A stretch of DNA of 64,000 nucleotides from Sambucus nigra (taxonomy: Eukaryota > Streptophyta > Magnoliopsida > Dipsacales > Adoxaceae): NCBI GenBank assembly GCA_949130495.1, contig OX422208.1, forward strand, positions 685,626,202-685,690,201, in the 5' to 3' direction. Under the pieces are notes generated by a model. It saw only the letters and a program-made list of their open reading frames with translations, did not search any database and was not told the DNA's origin. This document shows positions 22,844 through 35,950 of this stretch, piece by piece (within the stretch, counting starts at the first letter, position 1; every line of letters starts with the position of its first letter). Made by a program: the position numbers and the translations under genes.

Positions 22844-23577
22844 TGTAACAAGAAAAATCTTTTCAATCAATTAGCTTCAGTATTAATAAATGTTGGTTTC
22901 TTCCCTTTTTTGATTTTTTTAGGAGTACTGGTGATATGCATCCCCACAATCCCCATAAATACTTGGTCAGCAGACATTCAGTAGTTGGTCAGAACAAGCA
23001 ATACTTGATCGATGACGCATAAAATACCAAGTCAAGATAGGATTTTAAGTCCTCAATACTTGGTTAAGATAATCATCAAGGCAATCAGAAATAAAGCTTT
23101 GTATAAAAATCAACAAGTTTTATCCAGACCGGGAAAAATAGAGGAACAATGTTGTGAAGATTCTTGAATAGGAATGTAGACACATATTCCACATACGTTT
23201 GGTCACCACTGGTAACTAATGCTAAACCTAAACATTTAGGTGCATTAGTAGAATGTATGGAAATACCACGGGTGACGAACATTAAACTTGGATTTTAATC
23301 TAAGTGCACTAGTGAAACTTGTGGACACATCAATAGTAAGTGGTATTAAACTTAGAAATATAAGTATATCAGTAGAACCTATGATAATATCATTGGTAAC
23401 TGATACTAAATTTATGAAAATGCCTAAGTGTATCAATAGAACTAATGAAACAACAAAGTCATTCAAGCATCCAGAAATTAACAAGATAAGTTAATAAATC
23501 GCATTTTATTTATATTAATGATGATTACATGCCAATAGTGTGTATAAATGAAATACATGAATAGAATATTCTCAAGA
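22844..23577 (+). other. Element A spacer after integrase, with ~62-bp minisatellite
   Basis: No coding is recognised. Between about 23155 and 23480, four degenerate units recur with landmark TGGTAACTRATRYTAAAY at 23210, 23270, 23334 and 23394 (steps 60, 64, 60). Tandem repeats between pol and the 3' LTR are common in Tat-lineage elements. Confidence 0.65.
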
Positions 23578-25200
23578 TTATTCTACTAGATGCTTTCCTT
23601 CAGCTTTAGAGGAGCTCGAAGCTAGATTCATGCCTGCTGGAGGATCATCCAATGTGTATAGATAGTTGATAAAGTTAAAATCATGAAGCATTCTCCTGTT
23701 ACTACTGCTTGGGGTAGTCAATAAATGAGGGGGCCAAACTATTTCTATCTCATCATACAGACCATAATCCCTTAAATATTTGGAGATCAAGCATTGAGGA
23801 ATAGTTTCTATAGGGATCCATCTAACGTCAAGCTTGAAGGGACATTTATCACAATCCAAGAATCCAGGATCAGCCCCGTACCATAATTTATTATCATGTT
23901 CAACCTTCATAACTATTAGGCAATTGGTCTAGCCCCATTTATAGCCCTACCGCTAATCCTGACTAAAATGATCATCAAATCGTCCAAGGGCTTCATTTTA
24001 CCCTTCCATCCAAACTTCTTTAGGTTTCTTGTGAAACTGGAAGGTTAATCTTTCAACCTGGTGTTATAATTTGTTCAGCACTCCATCCATAATTTTTAAT
24101 TAAGAAGACTGGGTGGAAAGTTACTCATCTTGAGTTTGGATCTTTTGAGACATCTCGGAAATAGCTAAGCTCATGGCATTTATCTGTGCAGCCTGGTTGG
24201 CAAGCATTTGTTGAGTTCTGGCCTCATCAGTTATAGGTTGGATAGATCTAGATCTTGGTTGGGAAGTAGAAACAATTTTGGATTTCTTTAAAGCTTCCAG
24301 TTCCTCTATTAGCTTAGTATTCTCAGTTTCTAAGAATGATACCCCTCCATCCGTAGTAGAAGTTATAAAATGAGCCTTCAAGTAGTCCAATTCACTTATT
24401 AATTTATTATTTTCTTCCTCCAATAACTTAATAATGGCTCTAACTTCATCAACCTCACATTTAAGTAGGAATTCCTTCTTCCTAAAGATCGAAAGGTGCT
24501 TCTCCAAGATTTCCTCAAGTCCCCGAGCTCTACTCAAAGCCTTGTATTTGCCCGCATAGTCAGCATGAAGCAAAGCCTTGGCCTCATTATGCTCCTATTG
24601 AAGTTCTTCAATCATTTTAAAATAAGTCATGTTATTGGCCACAACCCGATTAAGAAGAAACTTGAGGTAGATATATGCATCCTTGGCTTGATCAGTAGCA
24701 TCCGCACCGATCAAGTCTGATAATTCTTCATCAGTTAAAGTCCTATAGTCAACATTGAATAAACTGTTACAGCGCTTGAGAAGATCATAATAATTGAAAG
24801 AAATCTATTAAATGAAGTAACAATTGATCATCAAAAGGAGAAGATATAATAGCAAAAGAAACAACAAATAGTATAAAGAAAAATTCTTTTATTGATATAA
24901 GATAAAGTTACAAGTACAGAAGAAAAGTAACAAAAGAAAGCCAAAATTATAAAGGCGAATTTTTGAGCAAATCTACACCTTCTCTCTATCAGTTCTAACT
25001 TCAGCTTGGTCGGTAGAAAGGATGGATGGAGTAACTTGCTCGGTGGATGGGAGGACTGACTCAACAATATTTTTAGGCTGATCAGCAGAAGACTCAACCA
25101 CTAGAGATAACTCTACAGAACTAACATCATCTTTAACTTCATCATCAATGTTGGGGAAAGAGCCAAGTTTAAGCCTTTGAAAGAGTTCGGAGTCTTCTGC
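23578..25200 (-). pseudogene. Element A antisense ORF, C-terminal segment
   Basis: On the minus strand the last part of an antisense ORF reads in long open pieces. 24121-24573 is a Glu/Lys/Leu-rich stretch with heptad-like spacing, probably a coiled coil (LEEILEKHLSIFRKKEFLLK, IIKLLEEENNKLISELDYLK). 23578-23910 (WYGADPGFLDCDKCPF and following) has no family I recognise. The upstream segments of the same ORF lie at 27545-27722 and 49257-50700. Antisense ORFs in this position are known from Retand-type Tat elements. Its cellular role is unknown. Confidence 0.65.
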
Positions 25201-27544
25201 TGTGACAACCCGAATATAATTTTGATAAATTATATTTAAATCATGTTTATATTATGTGATATGAATAATGTGTTATTAGTATATCTAATATTAAGTTCTT
25301 ATGTTTAGTCTAATCCTACTTTCATAAATCATGAAATGTCGAGTTATGTACGAACACAAGATTTGGTTATTTTCGATAGAAATGTTCCTGCTTAAGACTA
25401 GTTTTGACCATTGTAACATTACAATTGAATTGAGGTGAAAACTACATAGTTGTAGACATGTGAGTTAGTGTCGTAACACAACAAACGGTGAATCAAATGG
25501 ATGCTCGAGGAAGAAGTTAGGTCGAAATTACGAGAAGGGGGCAAATCTGTCAATTCCCTTAAGTGGTAAATTGTCTTTTATTAAACCAAATGGTTTAATT
25601 TGAGTGGTTGGCTTGGGAGGCAGCCTTGGCCGACTTAAAACCCTCCCTCTAACATATTTCTTCATCAAAACAAAGCCTAGGTTCAGTTTCAAGTGTTGTT
25701 AGCTTGAGGAAATAGAAAGTTGAGGTTTAGGAAGAAAAAGTGAGGAGAAAAAGTGTAGAAAAATCTGTGGAAATTACGTAAAAAGCCCTGAAGGTAATCC
25801 TAATAGAAATTCTTGTTATTTATCTTATATTACTGATTTATATGATATAAATCATCATAAGTTTACGAAAGTTTCAGCCCTTTATATATATGTATGGTTA
25901 GATGCAAGCTTATGTTAAGTTGAGTGTAGAAACCCTTAAAAATTGCTTTGTGTTGAAACCACTTGTATTCAAATCTGCATATCTCTCTGTGTGATTACTG
26001 TAATTGAGCAATTCCAATTGGAAATGAAATTAGACTCATATATTCATATAATATCTGAAAATTAGAATTTATCTCCTTGTGGTTAGGCCGTAATGATGAT
26101 TTCAAGTTAGTACATAGTTGCTGTTTGTATACTTGATTTCGGTATGCCCTGAGTTTGTCAAGATTTTGAGATAGAAAATGAAGTCCAAATATTATGAAAC
26201 TTTAATTCTGTACTATTCAGTATGTCTACTGAAAGTGTGTTGAAAATCATGGAAAGTTATGCTGTATAAAAATTATGAAAATTCTGGTAATTCGAAGGAT
26301 CAATAGAGGAGCTTGTAGGGCAGATTTCTTGTGTTGTAGAGAAATGGTCATAACTTGCCCGAGGAAGCTTGAAAAAATTACACCGTCACTTGTACTGGAT
26401 AGTATATTCATATATGTTTTCATATTGATGAGTTTGGACCCCTGTATTTGTACAATTTAGGAATATAGGATGGTTAAATATGTAAGACAATAATTTCAGG
26501 CCATACTGGATACCCCTTGAATGAATGTTTGTATTTCGTCCTTACAAAGGGTACTTTGAGTGCATGTTTCATGTGTATATACACTGAGGAGTATAATTTC
26601 ATGTTTACTTGACTTTGGTTATAAATTCCTCATAAGGTATTTCCTACGGTTGAATGTCCGTAACTTTATCAACATGTATATCATTGTTTTGCCTTTACCT
26701 ATGTTTTATGGAATGTGACTTAAATGGAATTGTATTGTTGATGTATAGTCATGGAAAGTTACATAATTATGTTTGGATAATATTTATGATTGAGGTTAAG
26801 TACTGATTTAGTTGGATTGACAGGTGTAAGGTCTAATAAAACCAGTTCAGCTCCACCAGAAGGAAACCTGGATATGTAGTTGACAACCCAAGGTGAGTGT
26901 ACTCACTGGAATGATGTATTTGTATCGTGTTGTGGGTATGATCATAATAAAATGAATATGAAATTGTTCATTTCGGTTTACTGAAATGAGGGGTTACTCC
27001 TCGACCAGGAATGGGGGAGATTTGTCTATTAATGACAAGGGGTTACTCCTCGACCAGGAATGGGGGAGAATTGTCTATTTAGACAGGATATGTGAATCAT
27101 GATTTGGAAAAGTTGGTCATTCATTATGAATGAGCCGGATAAGTAAATACATAAGTATATGTACATGATTTATTGCATTTAAATTCATGCAGTAGTTTAG
27201 TAGTGATGCATTCACTGGGCTATTTTTGCTCATGGTTCCTATGTTCACATTTTTTAGGTAATGCGATGTCACTGCCAAATCTAGGAAGTCGGTCTGGGTT
27301 AGCAAGAAACGGGAGAAACAAAGATTTTGTTTTAATGTAAATGATGTACTTAAGTTAAATTATTATTCAGGAAAGTTTGTATAAATATGACTAGTGTACT
27401 GTTGTAAAAAGGTTTTCAGTTATATGGATTTACAATGATGACTCTGAAATCAAAACTCGTGTTTATGGTTTGGTTAGATTAATTATGGTTTGACTCACTT
27501 TGACTTTCAGACTTAATTATAAGTAATTGGGTTGGGGTGTGTCA
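25201..27544. mobile_element. Solo LTR 1 (Ty3/gypsy type), TSD TCTGC
   Basis: It begins TGTGACAACCCGAATATAA and ends GGGTTGGGGTGTGTCA, so TGTGACA and TGTGTCA form the inverted ends. The flanks are TCTGC at 25196-25200 and TCTGC at 27545-27549, a perfect 5-bp duplication. Length is 2344 bp with no internal coding. The antisense frame of element A reads through when the LTR plus one TSD copy is mentally removed, which confirms the borders. A local direct duplication of about 49 bp (GGGTTACTCCTCGACCAGG...) lies at about 26991-27080. Confidence 0.9.
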
Positions 27545-27722
27545 TCTGCTGTGTTGACTTCCTTCAGAGCAGCCGACCAACCATCCTTAAAATATTTCTT
27601 CTTTGCATACTCAATCTGAGCAGAGGCAGTAATGATAGTCTTATACCATCCTTTATTAAAGCAATTTTCTCTAGGCTTCTTCCTTTTGGCCTTATCAGCA
27701 GTTAGGCTCTTTGTCAGCTCAA
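27545..27722 (-). pseudogene. Element A antisense ORF, middle segment
   Basis: The minus strand reads ELTKSLTADKAKRKKPRENC, then FNKGWYKTIITASAQIEYAK and KKYFKDGWSAALKEVNTA. It is continuous with 49257 upstream (CTCAA duplication) and with 25200 downstream (TCTGC duplication), in the same frame across both insertions. The Lys/Arg-rich start suggests a nuclear or nucleic-acid-binding segment, but no family is recognised. Confidence 0.7.
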
Positions 27723-28228
27723 TGTAATACCCCATATTTATGAGTAATTATTTTTATACTAATTCGCCTAGTGGGTTAATTTTATAAAATAAAGGAAGCT
27801 GAAGTATATATTACTTTAAGTGAATTAAGAGATAGTATTTACTGAGTTTTGCATATTTACTATTATGTGAATGTAAATAACATCATATTATGTTTTGTTG
27901 CATCGTTGTGCTTTAAGAAACGATTATGACTTATATTCCAAGTGGGTCATTATTAATGAATTAATATTACGTTGGAACATGAAATCATTTAAGATATTCC
28001 AGATGCCAATTTAGAGTGTGCGGTTAGTCCGAAAATGGTTGAAATAGTCAAAATAAGTACTAAGTTGTATTTTGAGTTCCGGGTACTTTTGACCAGTTGT
28101 GCTTAATTATGTTGTTACGAGTCATTTTAATTGTGTAGTAGCATTTAACATTGGACTTAATGTATTTGATACACTTTGGGATATTTAGTGTTCCAAGAGT
28201 ATTTTAATTCTCATTTCAAGTTCTAAAC

Positions 28229-28239
28229 CTAGAGAGAGT

Positions 28240-28283
<44 letters not shown>
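28229..28283. repeat. (AG)n microsatellite in element B 5' LTR
   Basis: An uninterrupted AG run. The matching site in the 3' LTR (about 47044-47075) is much shorter, so it expanded after insertion or contracted in the other LTR. Confidence 0.9.
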
Positions 28284-28286
<3 letters not shown>

Positions 28287-28643
28287 GGAGAAAAAGAAGA
28301 GAAAAAGGAGATTTGTTGATTGGAGCTTGGAAATCGTTGCTATAAAGAGAATCCGAGACTACAAGCTTGAGGAAAGTTTCTAACTTGCAATTATGTATGA
28401 TTTAGTGTGGATAATTTGTATTGATAGTTGTGTTTTTGGAGATGTAAACCATGTATGGGTTTTGATGACTTTTGGTGTTTAAACCCTTAAATCTTGATCA
28501 AGATATGATTTGAGTTGATTTTATTAGTTTGTTGTTGTGTAGAAATGATGGGGTGAAGTTATTAGATGAGGCGATTGAGAGATGTGGAAGAAAATAGGTT
28601 AGAGATTTAGGTTTGGTATGAGAAAATGGGGGTTGGTCGTGGG

Positions 28644-28785
28644 ATCTGGTGCGATCGGTCGACCGCGGTACAGAGCTCGGTCGATCGTGCCTAAAGAGGA
28701 AAGCCTACAGCTTCTCTCAAAAGGAAAAATTTCATACTGCAGTCGACCGCAGTCTAGAGACCGGTCGACCAGACCTCAAGTGAAG
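28644..28785. repeat. TCGA-type palindrome cluster 3 (GGTCGACC words)
   Basis: GCGATCGGTCGACCGCGG, CTCGGTCGATCGTGCC, GCAGTCGACCGCAG and GACCGGTCGACCAG lie within 140 bp. The same cluster, longer, is in the 3' LTR at 47441-47640. Confidence 0.85.
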
Positions 28786-29573
28786 GGCTTACTTGTGAAG
28801 TCATATTTTATAAAACTGCAATTTTAAGCTTATTAAAATGAAATTTAGTTATTTCTCTTGCATTGATGTATAGGTAAAACTATAAATGGTATTGTTCTAG
28901 GATGTTCACTTATATGAGAGGTGATGATTAATCTTATTGTGAAGAGATATTTAAACTCGTTTTTGATGTTAACAATTCATAACTGTTACGCATTTTATTC
29001 ACACGTATATCATATCAAATCGGGCCCTGACCAGTTTATATTTCTATATTTTGTATGGATCCTATTTATGCTCAGGTGCTCCATCTCAAGGATGTCCGTG
29101 TTAATCTCTCATTCTAAGTGTCAGGGAGCTACAACATTTTTGCGGATGTTGTAGGATTTTTGCTATAGACGTATCCATATTTTGTATATTCTAGTTATGA
29201 TCAGTTTGTACATTCGGGCGTGTTGCCCAAATTTTGTACTTACATATATTGTGATATTTAACTATAATACTTGGTGTAACCTGTTTGTATTAGTCTGTTA
29301 ACCGACAACTTATTCGGTTAGTAATTTGTAGAATGGTTGTAAATCAATTACATGTCTTTATCTATGTTACCCACCTTCTTTTCAAATTGGATTGTCGAAA
29401 TGGTTTTTATTAACTTGCAAATTAATTTGACATCCGTTTTCGAAAATAATTGGTGGTTATCTCGTACTATTATTTTCACGACAGTGATGCTAAGAATGGA
29501 CCATCTATGATTCCTGTATCTGTTGGAGTATCGGGCTGGCCACCTCTTATTTCACTAAGCGAGTTGTCACAGA

Positions 29574-29585
29574 TGGTATCGGAGC
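29574..29585 (+). other. Primer-binding site of element B
   Basis: TGGTATCGGAGC lies two bases after the LTR end. It differs by one base from TGGTATCAGAGC, the usual plant site complementary to initiator tRNA-Met. Confidence 0.8.
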
Positions 29586-29754
29586 AACATGTTCTAGAGT
29601 CCTTAGGATCTATGCGGACTTATCACGTTCTATCGTAGCGTTCTTTGATGTAGATCCCTATCATTAGGACTATTTTATTTGTACATGCTTGCGATCTTCT
29701 GCAAAGATAAATTGTTCTAAATTGTATTCTGATTCAGTTATTTCTTCGTCTCAG

Positions 29755-30595
29755 ATGCTGCCTAGGAGAGGTCACCCGGCGAAAGCAAATCGAGTTGCAG
29801 AGAACGTAGAGACCCCACCACCGCAAGGAATGATAAATGCAGTGGAGGTGGCTAATATTGTTGCCCAGGCAGTCAATGCTGCAATGACTGCTATGGCCCA
29901 ACAGTTTCCCCAAGATCAATAACCGGTAGCACCGGAGGTTCATGCCCATGCGGGACCCTTCGCGTGGGTGAGAGTTAAATAATCTTTCCTAAAAGGTCAC
30001 CCTCCTAAATTTCAGGGTGGCGTCGATGTGATTGTGTCAAACCAGTGGAAGAAAGATATGCAACGCCATCTCCGTATGGTGGAGTGTAGCGGGGAACAGA
30101 AATATATTCTCGCCACTTTCAAACTGGTAGGAGAAGCTTTACATTGGCGGGAGTCGGTGATGACTCCAGAGCAAAGGGATACCATGTCTATCTCGGATTT
30201 CTAGGTTTTGTTTGATCGAAATTATTTTCCTCCTACAGTCCAGAAGGAGATGAGGAGGAAGCTCCAAGATGTAGTTCAAGGGGAACGGTCAGTTGCGGGA
30301 TATGAAGAGGAATTTACGCGTCTAGCGAACTTTGTGTCATATGAAGTAATTCCAGAGGAAAGGAGAATTTCAAAATTTATCGGGGGTTTGAATTGGAGAA
30401 TAAGGCAGAACTTGTTGGGAAATCCAGCTTTGCAAACGTGATGAATGCAGCCTTGCTCCATTGCCGAGATCACCGTCTTCATATGAAAGGGAGTAAAAAG
30501 ATTTTGGATTCGGGTCAAGCTAGTAAGCAAGGAGGAAATGGTTCCGGGGGAGAACTACCCTCACCACCACAGTCGGGAAGTAAATATAAAGAGAG
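29755..30595 (+). pseudogene. Element B gag, N-terminal and capsid part
   Basis: The ATG at 29755 starts MLPRRGHPAKANRVAENVET. The capsid (Retrotrans_gag-like) region reads KGHPPKFQGGVDVIVSNQWK, LHWRESVMTPEQ, VLFDRNYFPPTVQKEMRRKL and SVAGYEEEFTRLANFV. Stops occur at about 29920, 29980 and 30204 (Trp to stop). A frameshift follows near 30400, after which a Ser/Gly/Gln-rich linker runs into the solo LTR. The zinc knuckle lies beyond the insertion. Confidence 0.85.
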
Positions 30596-32651
30596 TGTAA
30601 TACCCCATATTTTTATGGCTTTTAAAATTGGGAATTTATTAAATTTAATTTGAGATATTAATTTAATATTAATTCGGAAATTATTTTTAATATTTACTAG
30701 CACGATGTGAGTTAGTAATTATTGGAAATTTGTTAAATATTACTGGATGAGTAAAGTAATATATGAGATTGATTTTATTAAAATTGTCACAAGTGAATAA
30801 ATTGGCAATTATGGAAATTTAATTCGGGACGCGCCTGTGTCGTGTCAGGACTAAATTATTATTATTAAAGTAAATAAATTATAAGTCATCCTTGTAGTCG
30901 TTTTGAGTGCATCAAAGTGTCCGAAAGGGTCGAGATAGTCATAAAAGTGTACCCGGGGGTTTAGTTTGGGTCTCGGGGCATTTTTAGGCCTAATTGTCAT
31001 TCCGGGAGGGTATTTTAGACATTTTGTATTTTTGGGTAATTAAACCCACGGATTTTCTTAGTATATTAGCCATTTGGAGTTGTCTCTTTGGTTTAACAAA
31101 CACAAAACCTAAGCCCATCCAGTAGAGAAGAAGGTGAAGAGATTAGAGAAGAAGGTGAAGAGTTTCCAAGAAAATTCAAGACCTAGAACTCAACCGATTG
31201 CATTGCCACCACCACCAAAACGTAGATTGTACGACGAGGAGCACAACCATATATTTTTCATCAACAAATCAGATCCTTGAATCCCAGGCAAGTATCTATC
31301 TTGCTAATTTCCAAGTTAATATACCTTCCATGTTAGTTTAGGAATGAAAATCATATGTTTTAATTGAAGAATTATATATTTTGGAAGAGAATTTATATGT
31401 GTTGTAGGGAGAATCCATATAGTCTGAAATCATGATCATATGTAGAGGATTACCCATTAATTTTTTTTATGATATTTAGGAAGGAAAACTGGATTTAAAT
31501 AGAGGTTTGTGATTATTCATGCAAAATTTGGTTTTATAAAGAAATCTGAGATTAAACCCCTTTTTGATTGATTAGTTGAGGATTTATTGATGTCGTTACG
31601 TTAGAAGTTGTTTGTGCACATTTCTTATACATTTAGATTACTTTGATGGGAGTTTGGGATGAAATTATAGAGGTTTGGAGGGGTTAGAATGGTTGAACCC
31701 TTAGGTTGAAAATTTCAGCCAACTGAGCAAGAACTGCTTGATCGATCGACCGACCAAGAGCATCGATCGATCGACGATAGATCGATCGTCCCCATTCCTC
31801 GATCAATCGATCCCTCCTGGAAAGTGCATATTTTTCTCCTTTTTGTTTAATTCGGTTAAGATACGTAGGAACCCTTGATTATTATTTTTAGAGTATAATG
31901 AGTTATGAAGAGGACCAGTAGGGTCTAGAAAGACTCCGTTGAGTGAAACTAAATTGAGATGAAATTGTGGGTTAACGGGGAGTTATTCATACATTGGAAA
32001 TTATGCGTATGTTTACTAAAATATTGAGACTCGTTAAAGATTTAGACTAGAAGGAAAGTGAGGGTATACATGCTGAAATTATACTTAGTGAGAGAGAATA
32101 CTTTGAGAGATGAGAAGTAAGTATGAAATAAATAATAAATGAGAATAAAAGAGACGAATCCGTTATGAGAGATAATTGAGTAAAATTTGTGTTGAGAACG
32201 GATAATAACAACTATGGGTCGTGAGCGAACCTAATTTGGAAAATATGAATATTTATATGTATGACTGTGTCATTGTGCATATATTATGTATCTGTGTACG
32301 ATATATCTAGCTTACTTGCTATCGACGGTAGGTTTGCGCGTGAGGGCAGTCATATCCTGATGAATCTATGGGATTTTTGACTTATCGCTCGAGAACATAG
32401 GACTTAGGTTGATTACCATTAGTGAGAACAATGGTATAGAACGGTCATTTGGGTGCGTACGTATGTGCGTAGTCCAAAGTCTTAGGACTATGTTCGTCTC
32501 CATTATTTGTGATTTGATATTTGTGGTTCGACAAATCTTTACAGAACCTATAGTCCCCTATACAGTGATGTGATGTATTGGGACAAGATAGCAGAGTAAT
32601 GCAGCACCGCAACTGTGTCTCGGGGTGCAGTATAGTATATATATAATATAG

Positions 32652-32686
<35 letters not shown>

Positions 32687-33653
32687 GTGATGATATCTAC
32701 TATGTGGGTAAAGTATAAATGTAAGATAGTTATGTATGAAAACACTTAGTTGAATTGAATTAATAAGGGACTTATCCATGTTGAATCTAAATGGATATAT
32801 ATGTTTATAACATCATTATATGTATTATAAGGTTAATATGTGGGAATAATTTGGGCGATAAAGAATGGATACATGTGGTTAATCTAGTTAGCGTGGGAAC
32901 TATAACTAGGATGGCTTAGAGGTACATTAGGTGTGAACACTAGATGAGAGGTGAGGATTCTCAAGAGAGTGTCGCATACTACCACGGTTGTGATATTAGC
33001 CAGTAAGCATTTTAAATACTTGCTAAACAATTTTTAAAACTGTTTTACACTCGGGCTCTGACCCGTTTTCTATCATTTCTTTCTTTCTTGTATATATATG
33101 TATGTATTACAGGTGCCCAACCACAAGAGCGTCATGCTTAGGTACTTTGGATTGGACGTGTTGCAGCTTATGTGGGAGTTGCAGGCCCTTGCTTTAGACG
33201 ACTTCGTCATTCAATCAATTCCTACTTTAGATCTTCATAGTTAGGGCATGTGTCGCTCGATTTCCTATTCCAGTTGGATTTGTCAGAGATTAATGTTCAT
33301 TTATATTTCCAACACTCAGTACTTCTCGGGAGTTAACTCTTGTCAGAATGATTTCATTTATAGTTCATAACTTGGTTTGGCTTATCTAGATGGTTTAAAT
33401 GGTGGTTTAGTAATTGTTATACTTTTATTTATGTGACTCTTAAACTGTTATTATTAAAAAGGTTTTCATATTGGAATTTAATAAAATGTAAATAAGGTTT
33501 TAAATGGTTTTGACACTTAGCTTAATTATTTAGGGTGTTCAAATTGGAAATATTATTTTGCGACAGTGATGCTGAGAATGAACCAACTATTCACCTGGAT
33601 TTTAATTTAATAAATCACTGATCAACCAGTATTTAATTAGGCAGGGTGTTACA
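30596..33653. mobile_element. Solo LTR 2 (chromovirus type), TSD GAGAG
   Basis: It begins TGTAATACCCCATATTTTTA and ends AGGCAGGGTGTTACA, flanked by GAGAG at 30591-30595 and 33654-33658. Length is 3058 bp, non-coding. It resembles element B LTRs at the ends and has the shared 3' motif GACAGTGATGCTGAGAATGA (33562), but its body is a different family. It carries a GATCGATC palindrome cluster (31736-31816) and a (TA)n tract near 32640-32682. Confidence 0.92.
31736..31816. repeat. TCGA-type palindrome cluster 4 (ATCGAT words)
   Basis: TGATCGATCGACCGACC, GCATCGATCGATCGACG, ATAGATCGATCGTCC and CTCGATCAATCGATCC occur in 80 bp of solo LTR 2. Confidence 0.88.
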
Positions 33654-33658
33654 GAGAG

Positions 33659-34100
33659 GGACACCCAGCAAGGGGACTCATCCAAGAAATGACATTTTAG
33701 GGGTTTTAACTTTGGCATAGGTGGTTTTAGACATGGCTTGGGTGCACAACAACAGCATCAGTTAGGCCAACAGGGCCAAGCAGGCAGAGGAAATAATGGA
33801 GGCGGAGGCCATCAGGGTTAAGGCATGGGGCAATTTTGGAATAACAATCGGGTTCGTCATCCAAAAAATTTTGTGGGCCGCTATTTTCAGTGTGGTGAAC
33901 AGGGTCACTTTAAGAAAGCTTGTCCAAAGTTGGTTGGGGGACAGTTGCCTAGGGGTCCTTAGCATCAACAGGCGCATCTATAGCCTCCAGCTCCTATTCC
34001 AGCCGTCCCTCTACAACCGGGGCAACTTCAGTACGGGCGTGTGTATCATATTCATGATGTTTTACTTCCTCCAGCCCCGCCCGCACTGCCAGCTATTGAG
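33659..34100 (+). pseudogene. Element B gag, zinc-knuckle end
   Basis: The gag resumes after the solo LTR with a Gly/Gln-rich stretch and then YFQCGEQGHFKKACPKLVG at about 33884, a CCHC knuckle with its first Cys lost (usual C..CGE.GH....CP). A Pro/Gln-rich linker leads to the protease. Stops occur near 33825 and 33961. Confidence 0.8.
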
Positions 34101-34937
34101 GGTAAGTTTCCCATTCACGGGTATGTGGGTCGAGTGTTATTTGATACATGCACAACGTTTAATGCTAGGCATTTTGCTCATTCGACAGGGTTGATTAAGT
34201 CTGTTGAGAGTACCTTTACTAGTGTGGAATCTTCTATGGGCTATGGTTCGCTTATATTCTTTATTTGTAGAAGGGTAGGAATAGACGTTGGTAATTTGCA
34301 TTTTGAGAACGATTTAGTCGTCATAGATATGGTTGGATATGATGTTATTTTGGGTATGGACTGGTTAGTGAAATACCGAGCAATGGTAAATTGTTATGGG
34401 AAGAGTATACTCTTTTCTGTTCCGGGGCAAGAAATGTTTTTAGTGGCTCTGCCTCTTTCGGAGGGAGGTTCGAGCACGTATTTATATTATATTGAGGAGG
34501 AGACTTCACGCAAAATAGTTATTTCCTTAGACTCGATTCTCATTGTTAGAGAATTTGAGGATGTTTTTTGGGAGATTTCAAGATTACCTCCAAGCCGCGA
34601 GATAGAGTTTGTAATTGATTTAACACCGGGAACTCGGCCGATTGAGAGAGCTCCCTACCGTATGGCTCCTTTGGAAATGAGGGAGTTAAGGGATCAAATT
34701 CAACAACTATTGGAGCAAGGGTTTATTTGGCGTAGTACGTCGCCATGGGGTGCTCCTGTGTTGTTTGTGAAGAAGAGAGATGGTTCCCTCCAGTTGTGCA
34801 TTAATTACCGGGAATTGAATAAGGTCACCGTCAGGAACAAATACCCCTTACCTCGGATCGATGATTTATTTGATCAATTAAGGGGAGCATCATACTTTTC
34901 TAAGATAAATTTAAGGATGGGGTATCATCAACTGTGA
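34041..34937 (+). pseudogene. Element B protease and first half of RT
   Basis: This stretch is open for 298 codons. The protease core reads [18 protein letters not shown] where the family has DTGATHSF, so the catalytic DTG is [23 protein letters not shown] follows as usual. RT starts at about 34600: [85 protein letters not shown]. It then meets TGA at 34935, exactly where the family has Arg (CGA). Confidence 0.88.
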
Positions 34938-35940
34938 ATTCGAGAACAGGACATGTCGAATACTGCATTCTTGACTAGATATGGGTCCTATAAGTTTCCG
35001 GTCATGCCTTTTGGGCTAACCAATGCTCCTGCCGTATTTATGGACCATATGAATAGAGTATTTCGGGACATCCTATACCAGTTTATCATAGTGTTTATTG
35101 ACAACATTCTAGTCTATTCTTGAACTGAAGCTGATCATGCTGAACATCTACGATTGGTCCCGTAAACACTACGGGAACATCAACTGTATGCTAAGTTTGA
35201 GAAGTGTGGTTTCTAGTTACAGGAAGTGCAGTTTTGGGGGCACATCGTGACGGCTGAGGGTATTTCTGTAGACCCGAGTAAAGTTTTCGTGGTGAAGTAA
35301 TGGGGTCGGCCCACGACGCCCACTAAGATTCAAAGTTTTATGGGTTTGGCAAGTTATTACCACCGTTTCATTAAGGGTTTTTCCAAGATTTCTGGCCCTT
35401 TGACGAGCTTGACCCGAAAGGGAGTGAAATTTGTTTGGGATGATTCCTGTGAGCTAGCTTTCGACGAGTTGAAGGACAAGTTGACTTCTGCTCCTGTACT
35501 CGCATTTCCAAGATCAGGAGTGGACTATTTAGTCTTTACTAATGCGTCTCTACAAGGATTGGGAGGTGTGTTACAATAGGAGCATAGGGCCATCGCTTAT
35601 GCGTCTCACAAGCTAAAGCCCCACGAGAAGAGTTATCACGTGCATGATTTGGAGCTTGACGCGATAGTGTTCTCCTTGAAGATATGGAGACATTACCTCC
35701 TAGGGGAGAAGTTTAGGCTTTTCACGAACCATAAATCGTTGAAATATTTATTCTCGCAGAAAGATCTGAATATGCGACAATGTCGGTGGTTGGAGTTCGT
35801 GAAGGACTATTGATTTGATATTCACTACCACCCAAGCAAGGCAAATGTAGTAGCAGATGTGCTGAGTCAAAAACCTGTGGGAGAACTAGCAAAGTTATGG
35901 AAGGCTAAATGTAAAGAGCTTAGCCAAAGGATGATGTAGT
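34938..35940 (+). pseudogene. Element B second half of RT and RNase H
   Basis: RT continues with [20 protein letters not shown] and the catalytic box FIDNILVYS, in which the second Asp of the usual FIDD is Asn. Then YAKFEKCGF, VQFWGHIVTAEGISVDPSKV, MGLASYYHRFIKGFSKISGP. RNase H follows: APVLAFPRSGVDYLVFTNAS (catalytic D replaced by N), IAYASHKLKPHEKSYHVHDL, ELDAIVFSLKIWRHYLLGEK, FTNHKSLKYLFSQKDLNMRQ, HPSKANVVADVLSQ. Multiple stops are present, several at former CGA codons. Confidence 0.88.
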
Positions 35941-35950
35941 AAGAGAATTT

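Larger units (their letters stand above)
27723..29571 (+). repeat. Element B 5' LTR
   Basis: Starts TGTAATACCCCATATTTATG and ends AAGCGAGTTGTCACA, followed by the PBS. It aligns with the 3' LTR (37476-37899 plus 46959-49256) but lacks about 900 bp present at 47580-48475 of that copy. It has an expanded (AG)n run at 28229-28283 and a palindrome cluster at 28644-28785. Confidence 0.92.
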
